This document shows, one piece after another, positions 1 through 10,625 of a DNA stretch of 64,000 nucleotides; position 1 is the first letter of the stretch, and each line of letters starts with the position of its first letter. The notes beneath the pieces are model-generated. The model did no database searches. It saw nothing but the letters and a program-made list of their open reading frames with translations, and was not told the DNA's origin. This stretch comes from Gambelia wislizenii. Its lineage: Eukaryota > Chordata > Lepidosauria > Squamata > Crotaphytidae. The position numbers and the translations under genes were made by a program. The stretch spans positions 167,180,596 to 167,244,595 of the forward strand of contig JAUMIR010000005.1 in NCBI GenBank assembly GCA_030847615.1, in the 5' to 3' direction.

Positions 1-770
1 GGAATGGCTTTAATTAGGCCTGATATATAGTAAAATTAGTTTATACATTTTTAATAGTATTTGCTAGGACGCCCTGAGCTAATCAATGATTCATGCAATA
101 TGCAAACTCTTTGATGTGGTGCTGAACAAAGTTCATTTTTTTAGAATTTAAGAGTAGCCTCATCCTAGCCACGCAATGCAAGAATAAGATTTGATTTCAA
201 ATGAAGGGGTTTTTATGTTTTATTCATCTGGCAGGTTAAGTGAAAGGTTCAACCACATTTCTCCCAATCTGATGCTTTCCTTTGATGTAATATTTGTGCA
301 ATTTCCATAATGCAGCCCTATTAAAGTATTGGCAGGGGGAGCAGAGAGATGAGAAAAGTCCTGCTTTGTCCTTCACTAATTAACTCTACTGGTTATGATG
401 CACTTGCACAGAGAACTAACCACCAAACGGCAGTGAATGTATGATCTACAGCAATGCAATGGCTAAGCCCCCAAGCTAACATTGTGATTTACCCAAGAAT
501 ATTGTGTTAGTACAAATGCAAGGATAAAGTTGGCATTTAACAACCACCAACAGTCAGGATCTGGGACCAGGGATAGAAGTGCAGCAGAGAGAAGGGAAGT
601 TTAAGTCAACAAAGCCAATCCAAAAATGTCACACCACTTGACAGTTTCAGGGGCTCATGGGACATGCCCATATTCTGTTGTGTACATGTGATTCTGAGCA
701 GGTAAAAATCAGCCATTTCCTAGTATGACATTTCTGATTCCATATTCCAAAGGAATATGGGTTTTTTTTT
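1..770. other. Unannotated AT-rich sequence
   Basis: I see no coding frame of useful length, no tandem array and no recognisable transposon terminus here. Short T and A runs are present. It is most simply non-coding spacer. Confidence 0.5.
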
Positions 771-979
771 CATACTGCACAATTATAGCATTCTAATTTC
801 ACTTTAAATTCCATGACTGCACTCTATGGAATCTTGGGGGTTGTAGTTTGATGAGGCATTGGGAGTTCGCTGGGTTATCATGGTAAACACCTCTCCTAAC
901 CTGCAAATCTCAGGATTCCATAGGAAGGAACCAGTATAGTTAAAGTGGAATGATAGTGCTATAACTGTATAGTGGGCCA
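771..979. mobile_element. Palindromic MITE, family A (copy 1)
   Basis: The left end (gcacaattatagcattcta, then a stretch like ttcactttaaa) is roughly the reverse complement of the right end (ttaaagtggaatgatagtgc, then tataactgtatagtg). The centre carries the 'ctatggaatcttgggggttgtagtttgatgag' type of text, whose mirror ('aatctcaggattccatagg') follows. The same family recurs at 9335-9543 and 20344-20550. It has no coding capacity and looks like a non-autonomous DNA transposon, probably hAT-like by comparison with common squamate elements. No clear target duplication was found. Confidence 0.6.
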
Positions 980-1159
980 GGACACCTGGTGAAGTAAATA
1001 AGTTCCTTCCTGACTATGCTAATGCCTTAAACATATTTAGGAGCAAATATATCCATCTTAAAAGGAAGATACAATTGGCTAACCCAGTACTATGGTTTCT
1101 TGATAGTCGTAATGTACTTGCTTTTATGAGAAATGCTTCATGCCATTGAAAAGTTGCTA

Positions 1160-1183
1160 TGATGATGGATGATGATGATGATG
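1160..1183. repeat. (GAT)n microsatellite
   Basis: About eight near-perfect GAT/ATG units. Confidence 0.85.
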
Positions 1184-1746
1184 TTACATGCCCTGACAGC
1201 CCCCATCTTGAAATATCAAATAATTGGCTATAATTAATAATTTGGCTAAGGTGGCCATCCACGTGGTCACAGGTAAACAGGGACCCCCTAACAACAAGAT
1301 GGGATTCATGCAAGACCAAGGGAAGGGCCTGTGGAAATTTCCAAAAGCAAACACTCTCACATGAGACTCAACACCTGGAGGTGAATCAATCACTAATCCA
1401 CTCAGCAATAGCAGGAAACCTTATTGCTTTTAAAATGGGATTTTTCTCTCCTGCTCCCTTCCAACAAAAGACCTTTCCTGTTTTCTATTCAATTCTAAAG
1501 CAATGATCATTGACTCTTCGAGAGTACCCTTTGTTTTATCCTGGGAACCACCGAGAGCCATTGTATTTCACTTGCAATTCCTATCCCTGTAAGGGAATTA
1601 TTACATGTAAATATCACCCTAAAACACCACCAAATTGCACACTGTTCCACTTCCTCCCTCCATGCTACCAGTTTGCTGTGCACCCTCAGAATGTAACTCT
1701 GAGACCCTACTGCTGCAGAAATCTCTGCTGTACAGGACAGGTGTTG

Positions 1747-1780
<34 letters not shown>

Positions 1781-2245
1781 TTTTATTTCTATCCCGCCCC
1801 TCTGCAACGCAATTGGGGCGGTTTACAATATAAAAACTCCATAGTCCCAGTACCCTAGCCCACCCCCCCTTAAAACAATATTAAACTATAAAAGATTAAA
1901 AACATACAGTAAATTAAAAATATATAAATTAGAAAATATTAAAACATACAATAGGTTTAAAAAAAAATGATTACAGCTCAAGGAGGACAGCTGAGTCTTG
2001 GGCCGGGATAGTTATTCAGGAAAGGCCTGCCAGAAAAGATCCGTCTTGACAGCTTTTTTAAAGCCGTCTAAGGTGTTAATAAGACGGATCTCGTCCGGCA
2101 GGCCATTCCATAATCTGGGAGCAGCAGCGGAGAAGGCCCTCTGGGAGGTCACCGACAGCCTTGTTTTCATAGGCTGTAACAGATTCCTCCCAGAGGACCG
2201 AAGTGCGCGGGGAGGGTCGTACGGAAGGATCACCCATCATCCCCT
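1747..2245 (-). mobile_element. L2-type LINE, 3' end with (ATA)n tail
   Basis: Read on the minus strand, this has the end of an L2 ORF2, then a short 3' UTR, then a GC-rich terminal block (accgccccaattgcg...gaggggcgggat) and an (ATT)n-type tail seen on the plus strand as (ATA)n at 1747-1778. The terminal block is shared with 7020-7118, 7700-7942 and 10450-10605, so it is a reusable marker for this family here. The element is 5'-truncated near 2245. Confidence 0.8.
2012..2233 (-). pseudogene. L2 ORF2 C-terminus
   Basis: A 73-residue frame on the minus strand ends with the conserved L2 C-terminal segment: a basic stretch followed by RAFSAAAPRLWNGLPDEIR and a short FKKAVKTDLFWQAF helix. In the family this is the end of the reverse transcriptase polyprotein, after the RT domain. 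The frame is open, but the catalytic RT is absent because the copy is 5'-truncated, so it cannot be active. Confidence 0.8.
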
Positions 2246-2529
2246 TGACCTATTCATCTATCCAAATACTTCATACTGTTTTCATTAGCCTTATCTGAGT
2301 TCTTGAAGCCTGAGTGTTATGTAAGTGCTGCAATATTATTTTGAAATAAAGATCATTTAACTGTACTCTCTTGGCTTAGAGTCTTCTCCTTATTACTGGT
2401 ATACATAGGTCTAAAAGGTCCCACCTCTTGTATTGCCAAGCATTAATTCCCCATATTAATTCCCCATATCATATTAATACATTAGAGGGTCCTCATGGGT
2501 CCCCACTGCAGTTTGGGTAACAATGTCAT

Positions 2530-2689
2530 CATCTTTATTTATCAAGACGGCTTACAAATTAAAATGAGTACAACATAGTTAAAAATGCAAAAGAGCAGCC
2601 TTAAAATGGAATTAAATTATTAAAAACACTAATAACAATTTAAAAGAAACAATTAAAATGTTAAAAACAGTTTAAAAACAGTACACTTA
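2530..2689 (-). mobile_element. L2-type LINE 3' UTR, left part
   Basis: Plus-strand text (tttatttatcaagacggctt, followed by A-rich DNA) is the reverse complement of a degenerate L2 3' end (aagccgtcttgataaataaa). It is separated from its upstream half at 3327-3640 by the mariner at 2690-3326. Confidence 0.55.
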
Positions 2690-3326
2690 CGTGGTCTGTC
2701 TATTAAATAACAAGACTGATAAAATAACCCATCTATCTTCTTCGTGGTCTCTGTGAATCACACAGTTGGGTTTATTCCTGCGCCTGCGCAGTGCATACGG
2801 ACTCTTGCTGACTCTTTCTCTCAGCTTTTTCAAAACTTCCTTATAATAATGCTGGCTCACTGTTCTGCCTTCTGGAACCCATTCTGCCCAAATTATACCC
2901 TTGATGTAAAAAAACAAACAAACCCAATGAACATGCTTTGAATGTGGACTTGCTTTGGCATGCTTTATTCATTCTTGGTGAGGATGGTGTTTTCCAGTGC
3001 ATTGACTGTCATTTTCTCTGAGGATCATACTGGAAGATCCAGGTTTCATCACAAGTGATGATTTTTTTGAAAAAGGTTTGGGTCAACCTCAAGTTGCTGT
3101 AGAATGTCCTGTTGCTTGACTTTAAAACTTAGCATTTTTCCGCACACAGGAGACAACACAGTTGCTTTAAACAATGACTGACAATTAATTGAATGGCTGA
3201 GAGTGTTGATGTTTATCATGCAGGTTCAGACATGTTCAAGATTACCACTCAAGTGTTCACAATCAGTTCTCCCTGATTTTGTCTGAAAGGTAGAAACACT
3301 GTTTTGTTATTTAATAGACACACCTC
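2690..3326 (-). mobile_element. mariner-type DNA transposon, degenerate
   Basis: Terminal inverted repeats are visible: plus strand gtctgtctattaaataacaa at the left and ttgttatttaatagacacac at the right. They share a perfect gtctattaaataacaa core in inverted orientation. A TA lies at the left boundary. The interior encodes mariner transposase fragments on the minus strand. At about 640 bp it is half the length of an autonomous mariner (about 1.3 kb), so it is internally deleted. It sits inside L2 3' sequence and therefore postdates that L2. Confidence 0.8.
2700..3140 (-). pseudogene. mariner transposase fragment
   Basis: On the minus strand, translation gives a segment resembling the first catalytic aspartate region of mariner transposases (TCDETWIFQYDP, normally a GDESW-type motif). 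After frame changes it continues to a stretch with FYIKGIIWAEWVPEGRTVSQ and a YYKEVLKKLRERV helix, which in the family precedes the HDNA catalytic motif. The N-terminal helix-turn-helix domain and the last catalytic Asp are missing, and stops and frameshifts are present. The enzyme would cut and paste DNA at TA sites; this copy is dead. Confidence 0.75.
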
Positions 3327-3640
3327 AAAAAAACAGTAGAGCATGCTCTTAAAAGCCCTTTCCTTAAAAACCTTCAGTTCTCAAAAATATGTCAAAATAA
3401 AATAGCCTTTTTCTGTCAATGAAAAAGACAGGAAGGAGGGGGTCACTATAGTTTCCCTAAGAAGGAAGTTCCAGAGCTTAGGGGCAGCTATCAAAAATGC
3501 TCCAATTGCATATCCTCACTAATTGTGCCTATGATAGTGGTAGGATTGAAAGAAGGGCCTCTCCTGAGGATCCCAGGCCCCAGGAAGTTTCACATGGGGA
3601 GATATTGTCTGTTCGCTAATTGGGACATCACCTATATAGT
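3327..3640 (-). mobile_element. L2-type LINE, C-terminal ORF2 remnant (right part)
   Basis: The minus strand encodes a degraded version of the L2 C-terminal motif (GAFLIAAPKLWNFLLRETI), aligning with RAFSAAAPRLWNGLPDEIR of the copy at 2012-2233. With 2530-2689 this makes one L2 split by the mariner. Confidence 0.6.
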
Positions 3641-4825
3641 TATGGTGGTTAAGTGATTCTAACCTGAATTTCCTTCATACACATCCAATATTCTATGGCA
3701 ATCTGTTGCTAAATGCTGACCCTATAGTTGTCTGTGGATGTGGGACAGTAAAGATATTAACTTTGCTTTCCTGTGTCTTTTATTCTAATGGGTTGGCTAA
3801 CACATTCCACATGGCAAACACATTTTCTTGACACTTTAGGAATGTAGAACATCTTAGGAAATTATAAGGATACTTAGCATAATTATCAATAAAATATGAA
3901 TGTAACTAATGGAATTCATCTTTTTCTTTGTTAAAAATATACTTAATTATCCCCAAAGTGAAAAATCTGTTACACTGGATCTGCTAATAGATATAAGGAG
4001 ACAAAGAAAGCTTAATTAATCAAAATAATTGAAGGCAAAGTTGAAAGCAATAGCTTAACAGGGAAGAAAAAATGACAACACTCTAAAGTGCTATATGTAT
4101 TATTAATTATAATATCAGAGTCTATTAGTACAAACTGGACTGAAAGGTCTGTCAAAGTTTTCTCCATAAACTCTTTCATTCAGGAATCATAAATCTTCAG
4201 CATAAAAATAGCTCTCAGCAAAAGCTTGGAATGGGGACTCTATATTCTAATGCCACTTTATTATGCCTGACTTTTGATTGCCACAAATAAATGGCATTTT
4301 CTGCCCACCCCCTTCTAAATGAGTGGGAGTATGTAGCAGAGTTGTAATGTATATATTTTCTTGCTGTTTTAAGAAAAGACTTCTGTAAATATACTTCTAT
4401 AAATGTGAACTAATATTTAATAAGCTATTGAGACTGAATGGGCTCTTTTGTACTCATCACTGCATGAATTGTGGCATATTTCCAGAGTTGGTCCTTACCT
4501 TTCTTAGGCAAAATCAAAAGTGAAAAGCTGAAGGTTGAGATATTTGTATGAGCAGGGGCAAACAACTTGAGGCAGGGAGTAGATTGGAAATAATAACGTC
4601 CAAAGAATGCGGATATCTGTAATTAGTTGTTCTTCAAAATATGGGTTTAATAAGTTACATTTCAAAAGAAGCCTAATACGTATCAGCCCAAATTAAATTT
4701 TGGCCTAATGAATCACATTCTAGTTACTTTAAAAAGTTTCAACATTTTAAACTATCAAAAGTTAACTTTAAAGACAATTCGGAGGTATTTTGAAGGCGTT
4801 CTTGTATCCATCCTAACTTTTTTCC
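3641..4825. other. Unannotated AT-rich sequence
   Basis: No credible coding frame, tandem array or transposon end was seen. Confidence 0.5.
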
Positions 4826-4829
4826 CTCT

Positions 4830-5046
4830 CAAAAAGTAACTGGAAGTAATAGAAAAATAACAAGCAACATAACAACTACAGTAATGGAATTAGGTGCTTT
4901 TCAAATTTCAATGAACAGTGGTAACATGTTACTGTAATGACTTCATAGGAATGCATTCCTTTTTCAAAGTAACTTTCAGTAACAAACAGTAACCTGTTTT
5001 TGAGATTCACATTCCCTGACAAGTAACATGTTGCAGATTACATTTT
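4830..5046. repeat. AGTAAC-motif-rich segment, possible DNA transposon relic
   Basis: AGTAAC or its near variants recur many times in about 215 bp (for example aaaaagtaactgg, aaagtaactttcagtaac, acagtaacc, acaagtaacatg) together with the inverted form in taacatgttactg. This recurrence in both orientations is unlike neighbouring DNA. It resembles the subterminal repeats of hAT-type elements, but no termini were defined. Confidence 0.3.
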
Positions 5047-7019
5047 GATGGATAATGTTAACAACAGTGGTGAGCAGGCCTAGACAGGCAAGCCTGCCAA
5101 ACCCTTTCCTTATTCTCTTTTTGACAATCTTTTTTAGGCATATAATTCTTCACTAGGTTTATTCTTGAAGGTAGCAAGAAATAATTTTGGCAATTTCCTT
5201 CCCACTGTGAGGATGTCTTCAAAAACCATGAAGCCTATTTGCAATGGCTATTTGCAATTTGAGACTTATCTGTATGAAATTTTCAAGTGGCTGTTTTTTG
5301 CAGAAAACATCATTCTCTGCATACAAAATAATATTTCAACACAGGAACATTAATTCCTGTGCAGAAAATGCTGGTTTTTTTGCACAAAACAACTGCTTGT
5401 GAATTCAGTAAGTCCTGAACTGTAAATTCTTGTCAGTCCAGGATTCTTCTCATCGGGGTTTCTCAATGCAAAAAGAAACATGGTTTCTGATCATTTTTTG
5501 AATATTATTTCTACCCCTAATCTCTTTCCTATCTCTTCATGTGACATATAAACACACCTTTTTTTTCTATCTCACCTATTTTCTTCTCAGCGACCTGCCA
5601 GGGAGCACATAGACCAATATTTTTTGCAGTGAGAATTGACTGCAAAGAGCTTTTGAATTTAGTCTGATACTTGCATGAAATTAGGCCCCTAAGGTACAAG
5701 TGTGTGTGTGTGTTTTGTGTGGAGAAAATGTAGTGGTAGATTCAGCCCCTGACTTATACATGTTCTACTAGTCATATGAACAAACTATGCATGTATACAA
5801 TCTCCATGGAAGCTGGGTTGTTCAAGTGACCATGTATAGACTGGAGCAAGGCCTGATTGACCTTTCTTTCCCAGACCCAGTTTGACTATGTGAATAGAAC
5901 TGGGGTGAACATACTTTATAGCCTCTGACAACTAGATATTTAAAGAGTCAACATTTAATATAATCAAGTCAGAATTCAGGCTACATTTAACCATGTGTTT
6001 CAACATTAGATTTCTTTTCCACACACCCCTCAAGTAGGAGATTAATGCAATAGTGTATTGGGAAATACATTGATTGGGGTATCAGTGTTTGTTTGTTTTT
6101 TTAAATCCAATAACAAATAAATCAAATGTAGAAAACTTATTCCTCTGACTTGGAAGGAAGTTCCAATGAAATCACATTTCTACTTCAGAGTAGATGTGAG
6201 TAGGGTTGGAGTTTGAAGCTACAGCCTGCAGAAGTTCACATGGAACTAAGTGGCATTGGCCACTAGATGCCATTAATATACTTATTTCTAATGAAACATA
6301 CAGAGGGCTTGTTGTGTTCAGATTGAGGAATAAAACCCTAGTTTAAAAATGTGAATTAAAATTTTGCTTCAAAATGTTTTATAAATATTTGTATAGAGTC
6401 TTTTTTTAAAACATTGGATATTACATATCTGCAATTTTTTAATCAGCTCCATTAAACTCCTTGCCCCAAATGCCAAGATTCTATTTCTTCTCTGCAAAAG
6501 TGTTTAGGCAGCTTCATTCCATAATTTTCATTTCCTCTTTATTTTTTTAAAGAACATGCAAACCAGCTGCATTAAAACTAATAGGCAAATTGTCGTCAAT
6601 TACGCCAAGGGGTTAAGTATGCTTAAATCTATCTTCAGATGTGCCCCACATCTTTTAGGAAGATGTCTGTAATTATCCTTTGAAAATATCTACTTAGTCT
6701 GGCTTTCCAAGTGCAAAATACAACTGAAATTATTGTACAAGTAATCAATCATTGTTCCAGCATCCCTTCATTAATAATCTTTAGTACGTGCAAACATTTT
6801 TTTCTTAAGTGTTTAAATATATGGATGAAAAAAAGAAGTGTCTTCACAGACATATTAAAATGATTGTACTATAATAAGCTAGACTTTATCATAACATAAC
6901 TGAGAGATACAATATCTCTTAACTTTTCTTGTTGTGCTATGCTTAGGATTTAACACTGCTGGAATAGAGTATGCATATACAAATAAGCATACAATTGTTT
7001 CTCCCATGGATACAATGCT
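5047..7019. other. Unannotated AT-rich sequence with a short (TG)n at 5701
   Basis: No gene or named repeat was recognised. A (TG)6 tract lies near 5701-5713. The segment around 6550-6650 is more sequence-complex than its surroundings, but I cannot show conservation. Confidence 0.45.
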
Positions 7020-7118
7020 ATCTATATTTTATCTATATTTTAAATGCTGTAAGCCTCCCCGATTGCATTTTGTAGAGGGGCAGGATACAAATAAATTTTA
7101 TTATTGTTGTTGTTGTTT
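7020..7118 (+). mobile_element. L2-type LINE 3' tail
   Basis: The plus strand shows the L2 terminal block, aagcctccccgattgc...agaggggcaggatacaaataaa, followed by TTATTATTG then (TTG)n. Only the last about 100 bp is present. Confidence 0.7.
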
Positions 7119-7194
7119 TTGTTACACCCATTGCAGCCAGTTCTATGCACATATAAACAATAAGAAAAAGCCCTATAATTCCACATCTTCAGAG

Positions 7195-7433
7195 AGCCAG
7201 CATGGTGTCTCTCTCTCTGGCTTTTCTTTGCAAACGAAGATTCAGGAAGGACTCATCCCGTGTTTTCTGCAAGCGCGCTAATGACTCAAAAGGCCAATCC
7301 GAGATAGACAAGTCCGATTGCAGAAAGCACAGCAGAAGGTCTCCTCGGGTGATGTTACCGGGTTGTGATTCTTTCTGCGTTGCCATTTCTCTTCAAGACT
7401 TGTTCGGCGTGAGTTCTCAAATAAGGCTGCGTA
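7195..7433 (-). mobile_element. Zinc-finger LINE (Ingi/Vingi-like), copy 1, 3' part
   Basis: Minus-strand translation gives the C-terminal end of a non-LTR retrotransposon polyprotein: CCAFCNRTCLSRIGLLSH, a stop, then RAC, i.e. a C-x2-C...H...C zinc-binding pattern. The same text is found at 40880-40985 and 43545-43640. It is separated from the rest of the same copy (7941-8452) by a 0.5 kb insertion. Clade assignment to Ingi/Vingi is by general resemblance and uncertain. Confidence 0.65.
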
Positions 7434-7695
7434 ATTTTATCAAAAAAAGCAATCAGATTGGTCTGGCATGACTTGTTTCTCTGAAACCCATGTTGACTTT
7501 TTTGTGATTATGGCATTGCCGTCTAAATGTTCACAGACTCTCTGTTTAATGATCTGCTCTAGAATCTTCCCTAGTATTGATGTCAGACTACTGGATGATA
7601 ACTGTTGGGATCCTCTTTTTTTTCCCATTGTGAAGATGAGGACAACATTTGCCCTCCTCCAGTCTCCTGGGACTTCTGTTCTGCAGGATCATTCT
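7434..7695 (-). mobile_element. CR1 reverse-transcriptase fragment inside the zinc-finger LINE
   Basis: The minus strand encodes a degenerate CR1 RT segment: SLTSILGKILEQIIKQRV, then the 'xQHGFxxxKS' region decayed to STWVSEKQVMP. This is the palm/finger part upstream of the KAFD motif. It is bounded on both sides by other elements and has no CR1 3' tail. Confidence 0.65.
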
Positions 7696-7699
7696 AGCA

Positions 7700-7942
7700 C
7701 AAAACAAAACATGCTTTTTTACCATTAAAATTAATGTATTGTATTTATTGTTTTTAAATGTAATTTTAGATCAGTTGGTTTTAATTTATAATTGTTTAAT
7801 ATTTTTTTATGGGGGAGGGTGGGGTGGGGGGTGTTTGGGGATTTTATCTGTATTGTATTTTAATTTTTGTAAGCCGCCCCGATTGTTTTGACAGAGGGGC
7901 GGGGTATAAATAAATATTATTATTATTATTATTATTATTATT
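7700..7942 (+). mobile_element. L2-type LINE 3' tail with (ATT)n
   Basis: Plus-strand L2 end: T/A-rich 3' UTR, then aagccgccccgattg...agaggggcggggtataaataaa and (TTA)n to 7942. It lies head-to-head with the CR1 fragment at 7434-7695 and directly abuts the zinc-finger LINE, which resumes at gtggatagtgtgtctcc. Confidence 0.75.
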
Positions 7943-8452
7943 GTGGATAGTGTGTCTCCATGTCTCCATGCCTCCTGATGTGAGGCCAGGGCGGACCATT
8001 GTTGGTGATCAATTTGGCCGAGCCTGAGATGTTGTTTCAGGGAGTCCTTGTATCGCTTTTTTGGAGCGCCCCTCTTACGCTGACCCGTGGCGAGTTCACC
8101 ATAGAGTACTATTTTGGGGAGGCGATGGTCCTCCATCCTAGACACATGCCCTGCCCAGCGCAGTTGTGTTCTCAATATCATGGCCTCAATGCTGGTGATC
8201 CCTGCTTGCTCAAGGACAGCAACATTCGTCACATAGTCAGTCCAGTGTATATTTAGGATTGTGCATAAACAGCACTGGTGGAAGTATTCGAGGAGTCATA
8301 AGTGGTGGCAATAGGTGACCCATGTTTCAGACCCATAAAGGAGAATAGACAGTACAATGGCTCTATACACACTGATATTTGTGTTTCACCTCAGGTGTTT
8401 ATTACTCCAGACTCTTTTGTAAAGTCGTCCAAATGCGGTATGTGCCTTTGCT
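7941..8452 (-). pseudogene. Zinc-finger LINE polyprotein, post-RT region (copy 1)
   Basis: The minus-strand frame 8232-7943 encodes the conserved post-RT region of this LINE: VAVLEQAGITSIEAMILRTQ, LRWAGHVSRMEDHRLPK, then a basic KRGAPKKRYKDSLKQHLR stretch. Upstream (8233-8452) the decayed 'FGRLYK..WSNKHLR...ISVYRAIVLSILLYG' region can be read with stops. The RT catalytic core is absent (5'-truncated at about 8452, where a SINE begins). The same region is present in the copy at 41320-43672. Confidence 0.75.
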
Positions 8453-8691
8453 AAAGCATGGTGTAGTGGTTTGGATATTTGACTAAGACCCCGAAGACTA
8501 GGGTTTGAATCCTCACTCAGCCATGGAAACCCACTGGATGACCTCAGGCAAGTCGTACTCTCTCACCCTCAGAAGAAGACAGTGGCAAACCCCCTCTGAA
8601 CAAATCATGCCAAGAAAACCCAGTGTTAGTTTGCCTTAGGCTCACCATAAGTCATAAATGACTTGAAGGCATACAACAACAATGGTATCTT
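8453..8691 (+). mobile_element. Sauria-type tRNA-derived SINE
   Basis: A pol III A-box-like tggtgtagtggttt and a B-box-like ggtttgaatcc form the tRNA-derived head. The body has the 'acctcaggcaagtc' segment. The tail reads ctcaccataagtcataaatg, acttgaaggcatacaacaac, which is the Bov-B-type 3' end used by Sauria SINEs. About 240 bp, nearly full length. It would be transcribed by pol III and mobilised by a Bov-B-type LINE, which I do not see in this window. Confidence 0.85.
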
Positions 8692-9334
8692 CAAAACATG
8701 GATTAGAAATGCACTGGGTGGCAAAGATTAATTGCTTTGTCAGTCAAGTGGCCTTGAATGATATGTAGAGATGCACTGAGAAGAGTAGTTTTGGCATTAA
8801 CTGGTCATCACTGATGTGCAAAAATCTTTTACCATTCTTCATACTGAACTACCGGAATGCTTAGCAAGAGGTTGTAATCATTTCATCAATACAAATAAAG
8901 CATGTGCTTTATTGGATGCACCTTAATTTTAGAGTGTAAGTGAAGAAATGCAGTCAATGCAAAACTGAGTGGATAAGCACACTTAATTAGTGCTTTGCAA
9001 CATTCACAGTTTGAACAGATTTCTAAATGAGGAGATCCCAGACACTCTTGGAGAAATGTTCCTCCACAGCAGGGATGAGTCATAGGTAGCCTCCCAGTTT
9101 AAAGTTTATTACAATTCCTCCCAGTTCTTCACCTTGGGCTGTGCCTACTAGAGCTAATGGGAATTGCAGCTCAGTAATCTCTCAAGGACCACAATGTGCC
9201 CACTCCTGTATTAATGGCTTATAATATCTCAGCCTTACCATCCCAGGAATAGAAATTTCCAATCCACACTATTATCTTGATGTTCTATCTATTTATTTTT
9301 GGTCCCTTTGCTTTCCATTTGTTGCGCCAATTGA
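8692..9334. other. Unannotated sequence
   Basis: No gene is recognised. The part around 9125-9212 (ctactagagctaatgggaat and neighbouring text) resembles one arm of the palindromic hAT-like repeat seen at 43673-43797 and 61404-61525, but too weakly for a separate call. Confidence 0.4.
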
Positions 9335-9543
9335 TCCTTTTACATTACACCATTATAGTGCTATGATTCCACTTTAACTGCCATAGTAACATCCTATGGA
9401 ATCCCAGGTTTTCAAGTTTTTTATGGAATGTCTCTGGCTGAAAATGCTAAATGTCTCTCTCTAAACTGTCCCTCCCAGGTTTCCCTGGCATGTTGTCATG
9501 GCAGTTAGAGTGGAATGATAGCATTATAATGATGTAGGGTCCT
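9335..9543. mobile_element. Palindromic MITE, family A (copy 2)
   Basis: The left arm tacattacaccattatagtg, ctatgattccactttaactg mirrors the right arm cagttagagtggaatgatag, cattataatgatgta. Same family as 771-979 and 20344-20550. Non-coding, about 205 bp. Confidence 0.7.
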
Positions 9544-10444
9544 AGCTTGCATCCTTATGGCCTTGTACAGTGACCTCTCATACCTGCACATTGCTGCTTC
9601 CCTCTGTATGAATATAGTGGTCTGTATGTGGTCCTCACCCCCCTTCTCTCACACATTCCATTCTCTCCTCATCCAAGGGATGAGTCCATTTAAATGATTT
9701 CACCCCATTTGCACATGCATCTGATCAAGTGATGACTCAGATGAACAAATAAATCATCACAGGATCTAGTTTTATAAGCAGAGTTTCATAAAATCCTTAT
9801 GCCATCTCAAATGCAGTATTTGTCAATGGAATCACAACATCGTGGTCTTCCAACACTGAGTAATGAATGGCTAGAAAAATCAAGTGAGCAATATACACGT
9901 TTCTTCCCAGACAAGGATGCATGATAGCTTCCTTTATAATCAGTCAGAGAAACATAGAATCATAGAGTTGGAAGGGGCCTCATGGGCCATCAAGTCCAAC
10001 CCCCTGCTCAGTGCAGAATCTCCAGCTAGAGCATCCCCAGAAGGTAGCTGTCCAGCCTCTTTTTGAAGAAATCCAGAGAAGGAGACCTCACCACCTCTCT
10101 AGACAATTGCTGAACCACTCTTACTGCCAAGCAGTTCCTTCTAATGTCAATTGAAATTTACTCTCTTGTTATTTCAAACCATTAGATCTGGTCCTGCGCT
10201 CTGGGGCAGAAGAGAATGAGCCTACACCCTCTACTCTGTGACATGAGCTATTTAAAGAGTGCAATCATGTCACCCCTCAATCTTCTCTTCACCAAACTGA
10301 ACATGCCCAGCTCCTTCAGCCTCTCCTCATATGTTTTGTCCTCCATAACTCTTATTGTCCTCATTGCCTTTCTCTGAACTCATTCCAATTTGTCTGTATC
10401 CTTCTTAAAATGAGGTACCAAAAATTGTACTGAATAGTATCACA

Positions 10445-10561
10445 TTAAGTGTACTGTATTGAATTGTACTGCATAGTTATGTATTGTGATGCATTGTATT
10501 GTATACTTTGTGATGTTGTACCCCGCCCCGATTCTGAGGAGAGAGGCGGGTAATAAATATC

Positions 10562-10605
<44 letters not shown>
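10445..10605 (+). mobile_element. L2-type LINE 3' tail inserted in CR1
   Basis: It ends with the L2 terminal block accccgccccgattctgagg, agagaggcgggtaataaat, and (TTA)n at 10565-10605. The flanking CR1 text appears on both sides in similar form (taccaaaaattgtactgaat before, tacccagaactgaacac after). This suggests a target duplication of about 25-28 bp that has since diverged, or a gap in my CR1 alignment. Confidence 0.7.
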
Positions 10606-10625
10606 AGTACCCAGAACTGAACACA

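Noticed and set aside
8455..8530. tRNA gene
   Set aside because: A- and B-box-like motifs are present, but the sequence does not fold as an acceptor-bearing tRNA and continues into a SINE body and tail.
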